A stretch of DNA of 64,000 nucleotides from Dimorphilus gyrociliatus (taxonomy: Eukaryota > Annelida > Polychaeta > Dinophilidae), in the NCBI GenBank assembly GCA_904063045.1, contig CAJFCJ010000026.1, forward strand, positions 1-64,000, written 5' to 3'. This document shows, piece by piece, positions 1-11,261 of this stretch. A program made the translations under genes and the position numbers. Position 1 is the stretch's first letter. Every line of letters starts with the position of its first letter. The notes under the pieces are model-generated. The model was not told the DNA's origin and made no database searches. It worked only from the letters and a program-made list of their open reading frames with translations.

Positions 1-201
1 AAACTGGAACAGTATGCTTCAGAGCTTCGTTTCTACCTGTCCGAAGACATCTCGGAGACTCGCAAAAGTATGCGAGTTACTGAAAAGCATCTAAGATGCA
101 AGGACTCTCCATTGAATTTCATACTACGAGAGACGAAACTCATACACCTAAGGGGAGTTCAATCTCTATACGACATGGGTTTATTTGAAGGTGAATTTTG
201 A
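1..201 (+). CDS. 3' terminal exon of an unrecognised gene
   Basis: The window opens inside an open frame that runs from base 1 to a TGA at 199-201, giving 66 residues with a Lys/Glu/Arg-rich, probably helical composition (starts KLEQYASELRFYLSED, ends SLYDMGLFEGEF). Codon use is less AT-biased than the flanking DNA, which supports coding. The 5' part and any splice acceptor lie outside the window, so start, phase and total length are unknown. I do not recognise the family. It could be the end of a coiled-coil cytoskeletal or adaptor protein, but nothing here proves that. Confidence 0.6.
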   Translation, partial: KLEQYASELRFYLSEDISETRKSMRVTEKHLRCKDSPLNFILRETKLIHLRGVQSLYDMGLFEGEF

Positions 202-868
202 ATTCACTACCTAAAATCATTTGAAAGAAAAGTCTTAAATTGTTTTCACTCCATTTATATTTATATTAATATTATTGTTGTTTATTTTTTCTTTTTTATG
301 TTTCATAATAATAATGTTTGTTATTTATTTAAAGTTTTTTGCCGCAGATGATTTATCATTGATATATGCTTTCTTAATTTTGTATCATTTTGTTATTTTA
401 TGATTATAAAAACATGTCAGATATTATTGCCTGCCAGGAGGCGGCGTTACGTTCGTTATGAGATAAAAATTGGATAGTCTGGTGTTATTTATTGCACACC
501 ATTGTCCAGTTGAGGTATTTCGTAAGGTTTTAAATATGTTTGTTGTTTAACTTTAACTTGTTGATTTATTAATACTTTTATCCGCTATCTCTTATACTTT
601 ATTAAATATTTTCATCCCTTCTTATTATCGCTTTGTGTCATTTGAATTACAGTTTAATAAAGTTGTTATTATTTATCTCTTTTAAAAATATGAGTATATT
701 AATTAAAAAAATTAATATTCAAAAATTTTCATATCCGATACGAAAATGATTTTTACAGTGAAATAATATATACTCCATGTATATTCTAAAAACTACTCAA
801 CTGACTGCTGGTTAGGCACTATTTTTCCCGCCAACGCTTTGTGCACGTGCTTGGTTGATTTTCTGCAG
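202..868. other. Intergenic AT-rich DNA
   Basis: This is the 3' flank of the first gene and the 5' flank of the gene at 901. No convincing coding exon is visible. A short GC-richer patch (about 425-475) and the stretch just before 868 (cttggttgattttctgcag) stand out from AT-rich surroundings. The latter reads as a splice acceptor ending at 868. Confidence 0.5.
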
Positions 869-900
869 GAAAAGTGAATTTATTGCTAAACGACTAAGAA

Positions 901-1755
901 ATGGACAAAACAAAACCTGTTGTCTTTGATATATTTCGTAGCTTCAGAGATACGAATGTAATTTTGGACGACAAAGCTAAAAGTTTAAGAATTACGGCTG
1001 AATTACTGAAGAAGACTGAAGGGTTAGTATCAGAAGTAAAATGGAATCATAGCCCTAGAATGGTTTTGTCGGAAAAAGCTGAAGATGTTCTCACTTGTTT
1101 GAAATACACGGAAAATGTATTTTACTGGATAATCCATTCCCTAATCGACTCTTTAAACAGTTTTGTGGCGTTCAAAGAAACGATTGATAAGGAGGTTGAC
1201 ATACCACCCGAACCGGAGAAATTTCACGGCACTTTTCAAGAATGGATGACCATTCAAATGTTCAACAAGAACTTTACAATTATCAACATTCCATTGAAAG
1301 ATATTATTAGATCAATGAGGCGTATTATAATCGCCTTAGTCGACGTATGGAGAATGCTCAAAAGGATGTCGGAATCGAAGGAGGAAACTGGAGCTTTACG
1401 AAAAATATCAAATATTATGGAAAGACTGAGCGACTCGCTTCAGGATGCTACCGGAAGTCTCGATACTATGTTGGAATCCTGCAAACTCCTAGACAGGAGA
1501 ATGAGGCGTGTTGTAACTGATAATGTTATTCTGACAGGAAATGTTGAGGGTAAAGGGTGTTCATTCGGCAAGTACCTCAGTCATTTAATGAAGAAATTAT
1601 ACAATTCGACAAGCGACACAATTAGAGCTATAAACAAGTCGAATGATGATTTGAAGAAGACGTACGATCCGGTTGTATCAATGGCTAAGGCAACAAGAGA
1701 AACTTGTACTGATTTGGAGATATATATTAGGAAGTTTAACCAACTTTCCATTTAA
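901..1755 (+). CDS. Orphan all-helical protein, 284 aa
   Basis: An uninterrupted 284-codon frame begins at the first ATG, 32 bases after a pyrimidine-rich AG (tttctgcag, ending 868). The protein (starts MDKTKPVVFDIFRSF, ends DLEIYIRKFNQLSI) has no signal peptide or clear membrane span. Hydrophobic residues spaced 3-4 apart through most of its length predict long amphipathic helices, with one Pro-rich break near residues 100-110 (VDIPPEPEKFHGTF). I recognise no domain. It resembles the 302-residue protein at 6167 in size, composition and single-exon structure, and a short stretch near both C-termini looks alike (GKYLSHLM against EGYMIHLL), so they may be distant paralogues. Function unknown; probably intracellular. 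Confidence 0.75.
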   Translation: MDKTKPVVFDIFRSFRDTNVILDDKAKSLRITAELLKKTEGLVSEVKWNHSPRMVLSEKAEDVLTCLKYTENVFYWIIHSLIDSLNSFVAFKETIDKEVDIPPEPEKFHGTFQEWMTIQMFNKNFTIINIPLKDIIRSMRRIIIALVDVWRMLKRMSESKEETGALRKISNIMERLSDSLQDATGSLDTMLESCKLLDRRMRRVVTDNVILTGNVEGKGCSFGKYLSHLMKKLYNSTSDTIRAINKSNDDLKKTYDPVVSMAKATRETCTDLEIYIRKFNQLSI

Positions 1756-2562
1756 AGAGAAGACAGAAAATTAAAATAAAACGCCTATCTATCTCGTCTA
1801 CTATTCCGCTATTATTAATTAACATATACATTTTCATAACGAAAGCAATTTATGTCTCTATTTGATGATCTCGAATTGAAAAAAATCTTTTATCCTGCAT
1901 CGTTACGTATTCTTTTTCTTTTTTGCTGTTTTTCGTTAAGTTGAACTTTGTTGTAAAATCGTCAACTCATTACGTATATTTTACGGTTTATAACACAATA
2001 TTTGCCTTTATAGATTACTCTATTTAACCATTTCATATATTGTCTGAAATACAGTACATTTTCCAAAAAAAGACTTTTGCGTATATAATTTCAAGGACAA
2101 AAGTATAAAGTCGCTTATAGGAACATTTTTTAACAGATAGACTCGATGCTAAGCAAAGAGAAAATATCTCATTAACCTTTAACAATGTTTTTAATATTTC
2201 TTCACCCAAATCCAAGGTCAAATGATGGGATAATGTACCACTCTTTCAATTCTTTCATGTCAGTATTTCTCGAAGAAATATGATAGTATTGAATAGGATA
2301 ATTTTCATATGGTTAAACAATAAAACTTTCGAAATAAAAAACTAATGAGTACGAATAGAATATGCTAATTAAGTATGACATAACAAAAACAGTTTAAGAT
2401 CATATACTGTCAGTGTTACTGTTCAAGGTACAGTCGGTCAACTATTCAATTTGCACGGTAATTATTACGATTACGTTGAAAAGTCAATTAATAATTGTTT
2501 CTGATTGTTTGTTTGTTTTTTTTTTTAAAGAACAAAACAAAACATTCTTTTTTTTTTGGCAT
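1756..2562. other. Intergenic AT-rich DNA
   Basis: 3' flank of the 901 gene and 5' flank of the coiled-coil gene at 2563. I see homopolymer T runs and no coding exon with splice support. A 12-T run followed by aaag at about 2518-2530 could be a poor acceptor for the next gene. Confidence 0.4.
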
Positions 2563-3481
2563 ATGAAGAATATACTATATAAAAAGAAGACAATTATGAA
2601 TTATATCTACCTAGTTCAAAGAGTATTTATTCTCTTCGGATCCATGCTTTGTCAGATTGGGAAGATGTTGGGATTTGATAATGTTTCGTATGAAAAGTAC
2701 CTAAATACATTAAGGAGTCGCGAGGAAAAGATCGTTTTGTTAGAGAGTCGTGTTAGTGAGTTAACGTTAGTGATGGCTGCCGAAAAAAGTGAACAGTATG
2801 TTGCAAATCAACAAAAGAATGAGGAAATTGACGAACTACGAAAGAATTTACAAAATCTAATGGACACTGTCGATTTTTTCAAATCATCCGAAAATCAGTC
2901 TTGTATGGTACAAACAACAAATAAGAGAGTTGTAAAAATCATTCAGAATCGTATTAGAGAGATACGAGATTTGTTGGTTCGGGACATAAGTTTATTGGAA
3001 GATAATACTTGGTATGAGGTAAGGGATAGAGGAGAAAATATAGAAGGTCGCCTAAGGGATTTTAGACATTCGTTGGAGGAGAATAATTTAAATCCTCAGT
3101 TAGTTCAAACTCTAAAAGATATGGAGTTGTTAACAAATATACGAAATAATCGCTATGATCTTGTTAATAATCTTATTGGTAAGTAACCTACTAATATAGT
3201 TTAGCTATATTTATAAAATACGTTTGTCCAAATCATCAAAGATAGATAGATAAATTAATCATTCTTTCTTCTCTTCTTATCACTAACAGGAAATACAGTT
3301 ATTCATTTGCAAGGTAAGTCTTTCTCTTCTTCCTATCTTCTCTATTATACTCAATATTTATATATACATATTATATATATATATATATATACTTTATATG
3401 TATTTCACAGAAATTCTGGTATTATCTCAAACAACTGATAATTGGTCCCAATGTCGCCTTAATCCAATTTCTTGTTATTAA
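2563..3481 (+). CDS. Orphan coiled-coil protein with a 24-nt mini-exon
   Basis: Three exons fit by phase: 2563-3178, 3290-3313 and 3411-3481. The first ends at a consensus donor (gtaagt at 3179) in phase 1. The second is a 24-nt mini-exon between aacag and gtaagt, again phase 1. The third follows tttcacag and ends at TAA 3479-3481. The start may be ATG 2563 or 2596. The N-terminus is hydrophobic (YLVQRVFILFGSMLCQIG), suggesting a membrane anchor. A long Glu/Lys/Leu-rich coiled coil follows (about residues 45-110), then a second helical segment around HSLEENNLNPQL. Without the mini-exon the frame stops two codons past the donor. No family is recognised. The exon/mini-exon/exon plan recurs in the gene at 16707. 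Confidence 0.65.
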
Positions 3482-4848
3482 TTATTTAACTGTTTAAAAC
3501 AAAAAAAAAGACTTGACATTTTTGTTGCAATAAGTATAATTAAGCTCCTTAAGGCGATGGTAAATAATATTCCTTAAAAAAAAAATGGCGGAGTTCTTTT
3601 TTGAGAATGTTCTCTTCTTCTTCGTCTAACCCCAGATACTTTGGATCATGTTCAAAATAGACAAAAATGCTAAACAGTAAATTGTAATTTTGTTTATTTT
3701 TTTTTTGAAATTAAAAGAAAAAAATACTTAATAACAAGGTAAATAGAAAATAAAGAAAGAGAACCTTTGGGAATCTTTTTTATGTCTTTTTGTCTTTAGG
3801 TATTTTTTTTGGTTTTTATTTTTACTTTTTTATTACTTTATTTTTGGTTTCATGGAGAAAAAAAAGAAAAAAAAAAGAGAGAGATGATAACTTAACAATT
3901 GAATTGGAGTTTATTTTAAATAGTACAAAATAAAGAATCCTGTCCTTGTTGGCTTTTTTTTCTGATTTGTATCTCTTCCTTTCTTCACAATTAGCCTATT
4001 TAGCTGATTCGAAGGATAACTAACTGATTTACATAGTTTATATCTAACCAATATTTCGATTAATAAATTTATTCAAAAACTATGCTTTTTATAATTATTT
4101 CTACGTGTTATACTATCAGTTAAGTGATACATTGGAAATTTATAGTTTATTTTCTACTTCGGACTTTTGCCTCCTTAACTTGCTAATAGCGAAATGTTTG
4201 AAAAAGTATAGAGAGTTATTGATTAAAAATTCCTCTAAGCGAGTATATACAGTATATATATATGTCTTGTCCTAATTAAAATAACGAACAAACGACTTGG
4301 ATTGTTTATTATTTTAAATGTAAAAGAAAAATAACGAGACACCATAAAATAAATATAAAAATGACATATACGTCTTACTTTCTTACCGTTTTGTGACCTA
4401 GCCTATGGCCTGAAGAAGTTGACCAATCGGCGTTTTGCTCCGAGCGTTGTATTAAGCCTAATAGCTTATCCTGTTTACCGAAAAAAAAATTAAATTCTTC
4501 TCGGCCATCTCCTCTACAAAGATCTCTTTAGTATGTTTAATATAAGCTGTTAATAAATATACTGTTTAAACTGTTCTGTATATACTGTATTTATGTTTTA
4601 ATACAGTACCTCTACCGTATTAATACATATATATATATATATTTATAGATAGCTAGATAGGTAGATACATAGATAGATATCGTGCACAGTATATGCTGTA
4701 GCATGTATTTTTATATATTTATCATATTTTGTTAGGTATTGATTAGTTTTGTTTCTCTTTTTCTTTTTTATTTATAATTCTCTCTTTCTTCTTCCCTCTC
4801 CCTCACTCCAAATCGCTCTGTCTCTCTCTCTCTCTTTATTTTCGTTAG
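3482..4848. other. Intergenic DNA, homopolymer and (TA)n rich
   Basis: No supported coding exon. It contains many A or T runs of 8-10 bases, GATA-type repeats (gatagatagata, 4650-4680) and TATACAGTATA-type motifs beside TA tracts (about 4245-4262 and 4575-4590). The last 60 bases form a long CT tract ending ttcgttag, an apparent acceptor at 4848. Confidence 0.45.
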
Positions 4849-5112
4849 CGGAACTTGGCCAGAGCAAGGAAAGATATGCCGAATAAAACAGTGAAAAGTT
4901 TTATGGAAAATAGTATGACCGAAATGGAATATGTCCTGATGGAGAGCAGAGCGATGTTAGATAAGGTTTATTGCCAAATTAGAAATGGTGAAGAGATTGA
5001 TCATGATACATTGACAAAAATTGAACGCAATACGGATCTTATTGATTATAATCTAAGAATTTTTGGACTAGTCTACATGAAGAAAACTGGAAAGAAGAAT
5101 AAAATAAAATAA
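4849..5112 (+). CDS. Small orphan helical protein (terminal exon or whole gene)
   Basis: An exon starts at 4849, straight after a strong CT-rich acceptor, and ends at TAA 5110-5112. The first in-frame ATG is 4876, which gives 78 residues. If an upstream exon supplies the start, nine more residues (RNLARARKD) belong to the protein. The sequence (MPNKTVKSFMENSMTEM..., ending KKTGKKNKIK) predicts two amphipathic helices separated near GEEIDHDT, then a basic tail. No signal peptide or known domain. Size and helix-turn-helix layout match the small genes at 8815 and 9975, so I treat it as one of a group of short orphan genes; sequence identity is too low to claim homology by eye. Confidence 0.55.
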   Translation, partial: RNLARARKDMPNKTVKSFMENSMTEMEYVLMESRAMLDKVYCQIRNGEEIDHDTLTKIERNTDLIDYNLRIFGLVYMKKTGKKNKIK

Positions 5113-6136
5113 GCAAAAAGCCCTTATCTTAAAGAAAAAGGATTAATCAATCTTTATATATAAATATATACGTATTTATGAAAATCATTGAATGTATGAT
5201 AAAGATTTTAATATAATATGATACGAAAATAATATTTAATTCATATATTTATAATAATTTATGTTCTCTTTAATAAATCGCTGTTAGCGCAGCCAATTAA
5301 TTTACATACTTAATTATGTATTTCAATAGACGACAATACAAATCGAAAGGTGGCGTATAACTCACTCTTATTATGAATATCGTTGTTTATCTAATTTACG
5401 TGGCGACAAAAAGACATCTTGTACGATATAGACATATTTCTTTTCAAATAAATATTACTTCGAAAACTAGACTTATAATCGAATTCTCGTTCAAAAAGAA
5501 AATAAGCCTATCCAAAATATAATCGTAAGTATATATCAATAATTGAGATATATATATATATATATACAGTATACATACGTATATACTGTATACTATATAT
5601 TGTACATATACCAGTATATATATATATCTTTCTTTTCTATAATATCATAAATAGAATACTTTAATTGAATGATGACTTTTAATTTTCTTCATTTTCCAGT
5701 TTTACAAAAGGCGTCAAATGTCAAAAAAAGTTGTTTAAGTTTTATATAAATGATGTAATTTTAGAATAGGATTCAGTTTCTTTCCCTATTCCTTTCTCTT
5801 TTCAAGTTAAGAAAAAAAATATTGCGGAAGAGAAGAGAAAAAGGATATATTTTTTCTTGTTTTTTTTCCTTCCCTTTTCTTTAGATATACACTATATATA
5901 TCTATCTAAGTTTTTTGTCCTTTATTATATTTTTTATGAGAAACTTTAGATATTGACTTTATATCTCATTACAATCATAATTATCATTATCATTATCAAT
6001 AATTGTAACAGTCTTCATACTCCAGATTTATCATTACTCATTCTTATTTGTTCTTTTTTTTTAATGTTTTAAATGTTTAGATACTGTATACTTTCTCTCC
6101 ATCTCTCTCTTTCTCTTTCTCTCCCTCTCCTTACAG
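5113..6136. other. Intergenic AT-rich DNA
   Basis: No coding exon found. It holds (TA)n tracts with embedded acagtatac and atactgtatac motifs around 5550-5620, and a long CT-rich tract from about 6085 ending in ccttacag at 6136, which reads as the acceptor for the next gene. Confidence 0.45.
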
Positions 6137-6166
6137 CTTTCATTTTCTACAATCCAAGAATTCTTA

Positions 6167-7075
6167 ATGGAGAGTATGGCTGTTTTTAAACTAAAAGAGA
6201 CGTCAATATCAATAAGAGCGATATCATGTTTAGTTAAGGAGGCAAACATCTTAATGAAGAGAGAAAAAGAAGTTTTGGAGGAATTGATTGAGAATTTTGA
6301 AAGGAGAATAAATGGCTTACCATGCACAAAAATTTTGAATAAATCAGGAGGAGAAGCGGAAAATTTCAATACTCTTGAATCGCTAAGAGTTCATTGTAAA
6401 TTCATTATAGAATCTGTTCATTCAATTCATCAAAATTCAAAGGCTCTGAGTTGGACGGTTGAACAACTTGGCGAACGAGTTTATGTATTACATGAACTTT
6501 TAATAGATGAGGAGAAAACGTCCAAATTTCTTACCAGAATGGCTAAATCTCTACATCAAACGGCCAATCTAGTAAAAGAGAAGGTAGCGTCCCGAGAAGA
6601 GAAACGTCTCTCACTAAAGGAAATGATGGAAGCTATTAAAGATTTGATAGAAATGTTGAAATTCTTAATTGAATCATTTCAAATTTCTACACAACCAATT
6701 AAAGATTTAACTAAATTGGCGGAACAAGCTCACCGATCATTAAGAGATCAGTCAATCTCTATAGATATTTCTAGACTAATAGAGGGGCTCGATAAATCTC
6801 AAAGGAAGATATCAAAATCTTTGGAGGGAATACATCAAGCTATTTTAAATGTGACAAAATCTTTAAAGGTTATCACAGAGCCCGTTCGAAATGTAACTGA
6901 TATGGAAAAGTGTAAAAATCACCTTGAAGGTTATATGATTCATTTACTAGAAGATATCATGATGTCAGTCAAAGAGTTGCAAAACAACTTAAAAGATGGA
7001 GTTAAATGGACCAAAGAGATGATTGACAGCTTCGAGAATGCAAATTCATATTTGAAAATGATAGAAAAGCCTTAA
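6167..7075 (+). CDS. Orphan all-helical protein, 302 aa
   Basis: One uninterrupted exon from ATG 6167 to TAA 7073-7075. The acceptor ccttacag ends at 6136, leaving a 30-base leader. The protein (MESMAVFKLKETSISIR..., ending NSYLKMIEKP) is rich in Leu, Lys, Glu, Ile and Ser with heptad-like spacing throughout. It has almost no Pro, Gly or Trp, no signal peptide and no membrane span. Predicted structure is a bundle of long amphipathic helices, reminiscent of cytoskeletal or bacterial HBL-like helical bundles, but no signature supports a named family. It resembles the 284-residue protein at 901 in size and layout. Function unknown. Confidence 0.75.
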   Translation: MESMAVFKLKETSISIRAISCLVKEANILMKREKEVLEELIENFERRINGLPCTKILNKSGGEAENFNTLESLRVHCKFIIESVHSIHQNSKALSWTVEQLGERVYVLHELLIDEEKTSKFLTRMAKSLHQTANLVKEKVASREEKRLSLKEMMEAIKDLIEMLKFLIESFQISTQPIKDLTKLAEQAHRSLRDQSISIDISRLIEGLDKSQRKISKSLEGIHQAILNVTKSLKVITEPVRNVTDMEKCKNHLEGYMIHLLEDIMMSVKELQNNLKDGVKWTKEMIDSFENANSYLKMIEKP

Positions 7076-7552
7076 ACGAAAAGTCATTTAAAAGAGTAAA
7101 TGCTATTTTACAGCTATGTTATAATAGAAACATTACATTTCTGTCTGCTTCTTATCAATCTTATCGTTTTAGTAAAGAGTTATTTTCATAGTATAACCTT
7201 ATTAACGTGATTATATCAGTGTTAACACACGTACGAACGCAAAATGTCTCATTATATAAACAATATATAATATTTGTCTCTTTCCGTAAATGCATCATAA
7301 TATATATAGTAATGACGTAAGTTTATCGTCATTGTCGTCATCGTCATCGTCGCCGTCGTTGTTGTTGTTATTGTTTGCTTTGTTGTTTGTCTGTTTGTCT
7401 GGGTTTTTTCTTTCAAATAAATAAGAATATACAGTAAAAGTTGTCAAGTACATAATTCTTTTGTATAGTTAACCGTCAAAAAGAATATTATAAACGTATA
7501 ATTGAATTTATACTGTGGTTGACAAACTAGTAAAGGTGATAATTTTGAAATT

Positions 7553-7604
<52 letters not shown>

Positions 7605-8808
7605 TGTATATACAGTATACATGCAGTTTGTATTTCTGGGAATTGCAAACTACGACTCTCGCCGGAACTACTATAAAAGACTTGAAAGAATTATTGAAAT
7701 AAAAGGGTATTAACGACAAATAAACGATAATAGTATCTTCTTTTTTATGTAAACAAACTGATTGGTGTATAATAAACAAAAAGTCAAAAGGTAGGAAAAA
7801 TAGTCTTGTATTGAATACAATAGATCGACTACAATAGCTAAAGAGGGAGTCATAAGGATGGGATAGAAAGTGGGAAGAATAAAGGAGAGGAAGGAGAGAA
7901 ATAAAAGAATGTTGGAAGAGACAAAAGCTTGAAAGCTTTATGGTATTCTTATAAGACAAAAAAAACAAACTAAACTCTCTTTATAAGGACGTAAAACATT
8001 TAATATATTTAACTCTTCATAACATTAGAAGCGTCACTTTTTTCAAAGATATCTAGTTGCTAATCGGATTACTGGCTCCCCGCCAAAAAGCAATTTGTAG
8101 CAAATAACAAACAACCCTAGGAGGTTATAGGAGGACTCCAGGGTTTTTCAATATCTCTCTAAGCTCTTTATTTTCCGTATTTTCTACTTTATTCGCCTCC
8201 TACCTGAAAAGAAATTAATAAAATACGTATGATGCCGGTTTATCTTGTTATATTTAGCATCTTCCGGCATCTTTTGATTAAGCTTCTTTATTATTTGATT
8301 AGTTCTGCTTTCCTAAACGCTAAAATATTCTCTAAATCATTATTGGCACTTGATTAAATATAATAATCTTCTCAACACCAGCATCGATAGCCTAAGAATC
8401 CAAATCCTTCTTTCCGTTTTACCAACAATATACAATTATAATCGTACACCGAACAAACAGCATTTATAGTATTTATTGTATACTACTGTATAGAGACCAA
8501 ACGAATAACTATACTGTATTCTTATTGTAACGTTTTCCAAACAAAAGGTAATTTAAATAGTCAACTAAAGAGGTACAATAATAGGATACATAATGACATT
8601 ACAATTTATTATTTGTTAGGGCTATCTAAATAGCGAATGATCGTTCTCTCTTTATGTAGATTTTTCTACATTTTTAAACAATATACATCCAACTATCCAA
8701 CTGTCCAAATAGAAATCTCTGTAATTTGACTTTGTAAGTTTTACGCACTTTTTGTTTTGTTTCCTTATTATGTCTATTTAAACTTTATATTCTTTTACTT
8801 CTATTTAG
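7076..8808. other. Intergenic DNA with long TA microsatellite
   Basis: No supported exon. It contains a trinucleotide-like GTC/GTT stretch at about 7325-7375, the (TA)n array at 7557, and AT-rich unique sequence. The region ends in tacttctatttag, an acceptor at 8808. Confidence 0.45.
7557..7620. repeat. (TA)n microsatellite with TATACAGTATA cap
   Basis: About 46 bases of perfect TA dinucleotide run straight into the palindrome-like sequence actgtatatacagtatac. The same cap flanks TA tracts in many places in this window. Confidence 0.9.
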
Positions 8809-8814
8809 GAGATC

Positions 8815-9078
8815 ATGCAAGAGAATACCGCAGATATGGTGGAAAGGGATGAATTGCTTCATCAGTTAAGATTGTCGGTCAAGATGATGGTGAATATGAG
8901 GGCCTTTGCACTAAAGATACTTAGTACTAAAGAGGCAAAGAGTATGGAAAAGCATCCGAGTATTGTAGCTTTAAAAATAAGGGTTGATCAAATGACCATT
9001 ACCTTACAACAAGTCATGAATTATCTTTACTGGGCGGACCTATTTGACAACTCGAACATTACTAGAGGAAATCAGTAA
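8815..9078 (+). CDS. Small orphan helical protein, 87 aa
   Basis: ATG 8815 lies six bases after an acceptor (ctatttag, ending 8808) and the frame runs to TAA 9076-9078. The product (MQENTADMVERDELLHQ..., ending DNSNITRGNQ) predicts two amphipathic helices joined near SMEKHPS, with a C-terminal aromatic patch (NYLYWADLF). It has no signal peptide and no recognised domain. Length, single coding exon and layout resemble the neighbours at 4849 and 9975. The closeness of acceptor and start codon means either an untranslated upstream exon or a trans-spliced leader. Confidence 0.6.
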   Translation: MQENTADMVERDELLHQLRLSVKMMVNMRAFALKILSTKEAKSMEKHPSIVALKIRVDQMTITLQQVMNYLYWADLFDNSNITRGNQ

Positions 9079-9884
9079 AAACCAAACTAAATTACTTTTA
9101 TTAAACGCTTTTCCCCTATTTTTACAAATATCCTATCTTAGTCTCAGGTTTGTTCTTTTTTTTTTCCAATTTTCACTATCCTTTCAACAAATCTATACTC
9201 GAACTGTTGTTTTCAATATAGTAAACTAGATGCTTTATCGTTTTTTATCAATACATATACATATGCATGAAAATTGACAAACTTTCAAATAGATTCTTAT
9301 TTTAGATTATACAGTATACAAACAAACAAACAAATAAACAAACATACAAACGTCTTATATACTTTTTTGATAAAGCTGTTTGTAATACTCTAAATTATCG
9401 TATTTCAAGGAGGAAAACATCCCTTCTCGTCTTATTTAGCATTTCATCTTTACTTCCCGTAAGATTTTCAGCTATTATCTGTGATACAATTGAACGGAAA
9501 ACGATACAAATACCCTCAATACACAGCCAATCAGGAGTTTACAACCAAACATCTTTTACCAAATCGTTTGTACAAAAAATAATTTTACTATTATTATTAT
9601 TATTATAAAGAATGCACATAAACATCGCGCCAACAAATATTCATATTATGTTCATTTGCTAACAGAAAGATTGTTCACTATTCGCACGAGCAGTCAATTA
9701 TGATCTGGGGGCGGAGTTTAATATAAACAATAATAATTACAATTTGCTGACTGTCAGACGCCAAAAAAACTCAGTTTACAATAAGTATATTCCTATTATC
9801 TTTTGGAAAAGGAAGCTATTATCTGAGTATTTATCATTTCTTTTTGAACATTCCTTTTCATATTTATGTACATTATTTCCTTTT

Positions 9885-9922
<38 letters not shown>

Positions 9923-9953
9923 TTCTAGTCTTTTTTCCTTCTTATTTCGATAG
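9079..9953. other. Intergenic DNA
   Basis: 3' flank of the 8815 gene and leader of the next. No coding exon supported. It ends in a CT microsatellite (about 9889-9920) followed by two AG sites, ctag and gatag (the latter ending 9953). Confidence 0.4.
9889..9920. repeat. (CT)n microsatellite serving as a polypyrimidine tract
   Basis: About 16 CT units immediately before apparent acceptor sites for the gene at 9975. Confidence 0.8.
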
Positions 9954-9974
9954 ATTGAAGAGACGTTTGGAAAA

Positions 9975-10344
9975 ATGGAAAAAGGGCAGACTGAACAGGT
10001 AAATATGTAATCATTTTTTCTTCTTATTTTTATCTTCTTTATCCTAAATTAATATAGTAGCGATCCTTTTACTCTGTTTTCTTTTGAAGGGTACTACCAC
10101 CCCAAAAGGAGAGATGGACGAGAAGGAGGAAGAAGCCTGGTTGAGAGTAACAATTCAAGAGCTGAGAGAAATCAAGGGGTCGGCCGATCAATTACTTGAT
10201 GAAGCCGCAGCCTATAGTATGGTTAGAGAATCAATAATTGAAGAACTTCGCGAACGTATGAGTACATCGGGAGCTCTTCTTGAAATCGCTGAGATGATTC
10301 TCAACATTCACGTTTCTCGAAGAGAGGATCAAGATAAACTTTGA
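9975..10344 (+). CDS. Small orphan acidic helical protein, 94 aa
   Basis: Two exons, 9975-9998 and 10090-10344, joined in phase 0. The first encodes MEKGQTEQ and ends at donor gtaaat; the second follows ttcttttgaag. The spliced product continues GTTTPKGEMDEKEEEAW and ends VSRREDQDKL. It predicts two or three amphipathic helices (ELREIKGSADQLLDEA, then RESIIEELRERM, then ALLEIAEMIL) and is strongly acidic near the N-terminus. No known domain. The 24-nt first coding exon is notable: short 24-nt coding exons recur in this array. The leader begins just after an AG at 9953, 21 bases before the ATG. Confidence 0.65.
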
Positions 10345-11255
10345 ATAGTCTTTGTTTATTCTTGGCACTTATTTTCATTTGTTCCAAATATATGACATTT
10401 GAAAGACAAAAAAAAAGAATCTTTATGCATTTTAGAGCAAACACAATAGGAATTAAACAATCAGCTGTATTTATTATATAATATACATACACTATATATA
10501 TATATATACAGGTTATATTACTATATACATATACTTTATATATATATACTTTATAACTTTTTAACTTGAATCTTTATTTCAACCTATAATCGATATGTTC
10601 AAATATAGTATAGATATGTTAATTAATTGGCTTTTTAATACTATTAATGTATAACTTATTACTACTCTTTGAGTACTTTGAGAGGCTATGTTAAATTAGT
10701 TATCGCATTTGGTAAGATCGTTATTTATTAATATTATTTCTTCACGAAGATTATTCCTTTTATATTAATATAAGTAAGAAATCTTTAAGATAGTTAATTT
10801 TTTAGTTTATAGTAATATTTCTAATGTATTAGTTGTATTATATGGAAAATAATTAACAAAAAAAAGAACAGAACAGAAAGAATAGAATATTCATCAGAAT
10901 AACATACTCTGCTAGAACTATGTTGTTCTTAGTCTGCATTAGGCTTATATAAGACATCTGCATTGTTTGAGAATAGAGAATTTTTTTCTTTATTAGAATG
11001 GTTCAAAGTTTTGTTTTTTAACCTAAAACAAAAGATATTTTACCTATTTAATATATTTAACAAAAAACTATAAATAGGCCTATTATCTATATTGTTATAT
11101 AACGTTATATAATTGGCCTTTTCCGTTAGTGTTTTTTTCATTGCCAGTTTGGCCTGGAAATTCTCTGACAAACAAAATAGTATTGTATCTCTTTTACCAG
11201 TTTGGAATATTATTTTTAATATATTTGTCTTTCTCTTCCCCTCCCTCCTGGTTAG
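10345..11255. other. Intergenic AT-rich DNA
   Basis: No supported exon. TA tracts at about 10490-10550. It ends in ccctccctcctggttag, a strong acceptor ending 11255. Confidence 0.4.
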
Positions 11256-11261
11256 ATCGAG

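Noticed and set aside
7444-7968. Long minus-strand frame crossing the TA microsatellite
   Set aside because: It reads through (TA)n as Ile-Tyr repeats and T-rich DNA as Phe/Leu/Ser. No splice support or domain; composition explains the openness.
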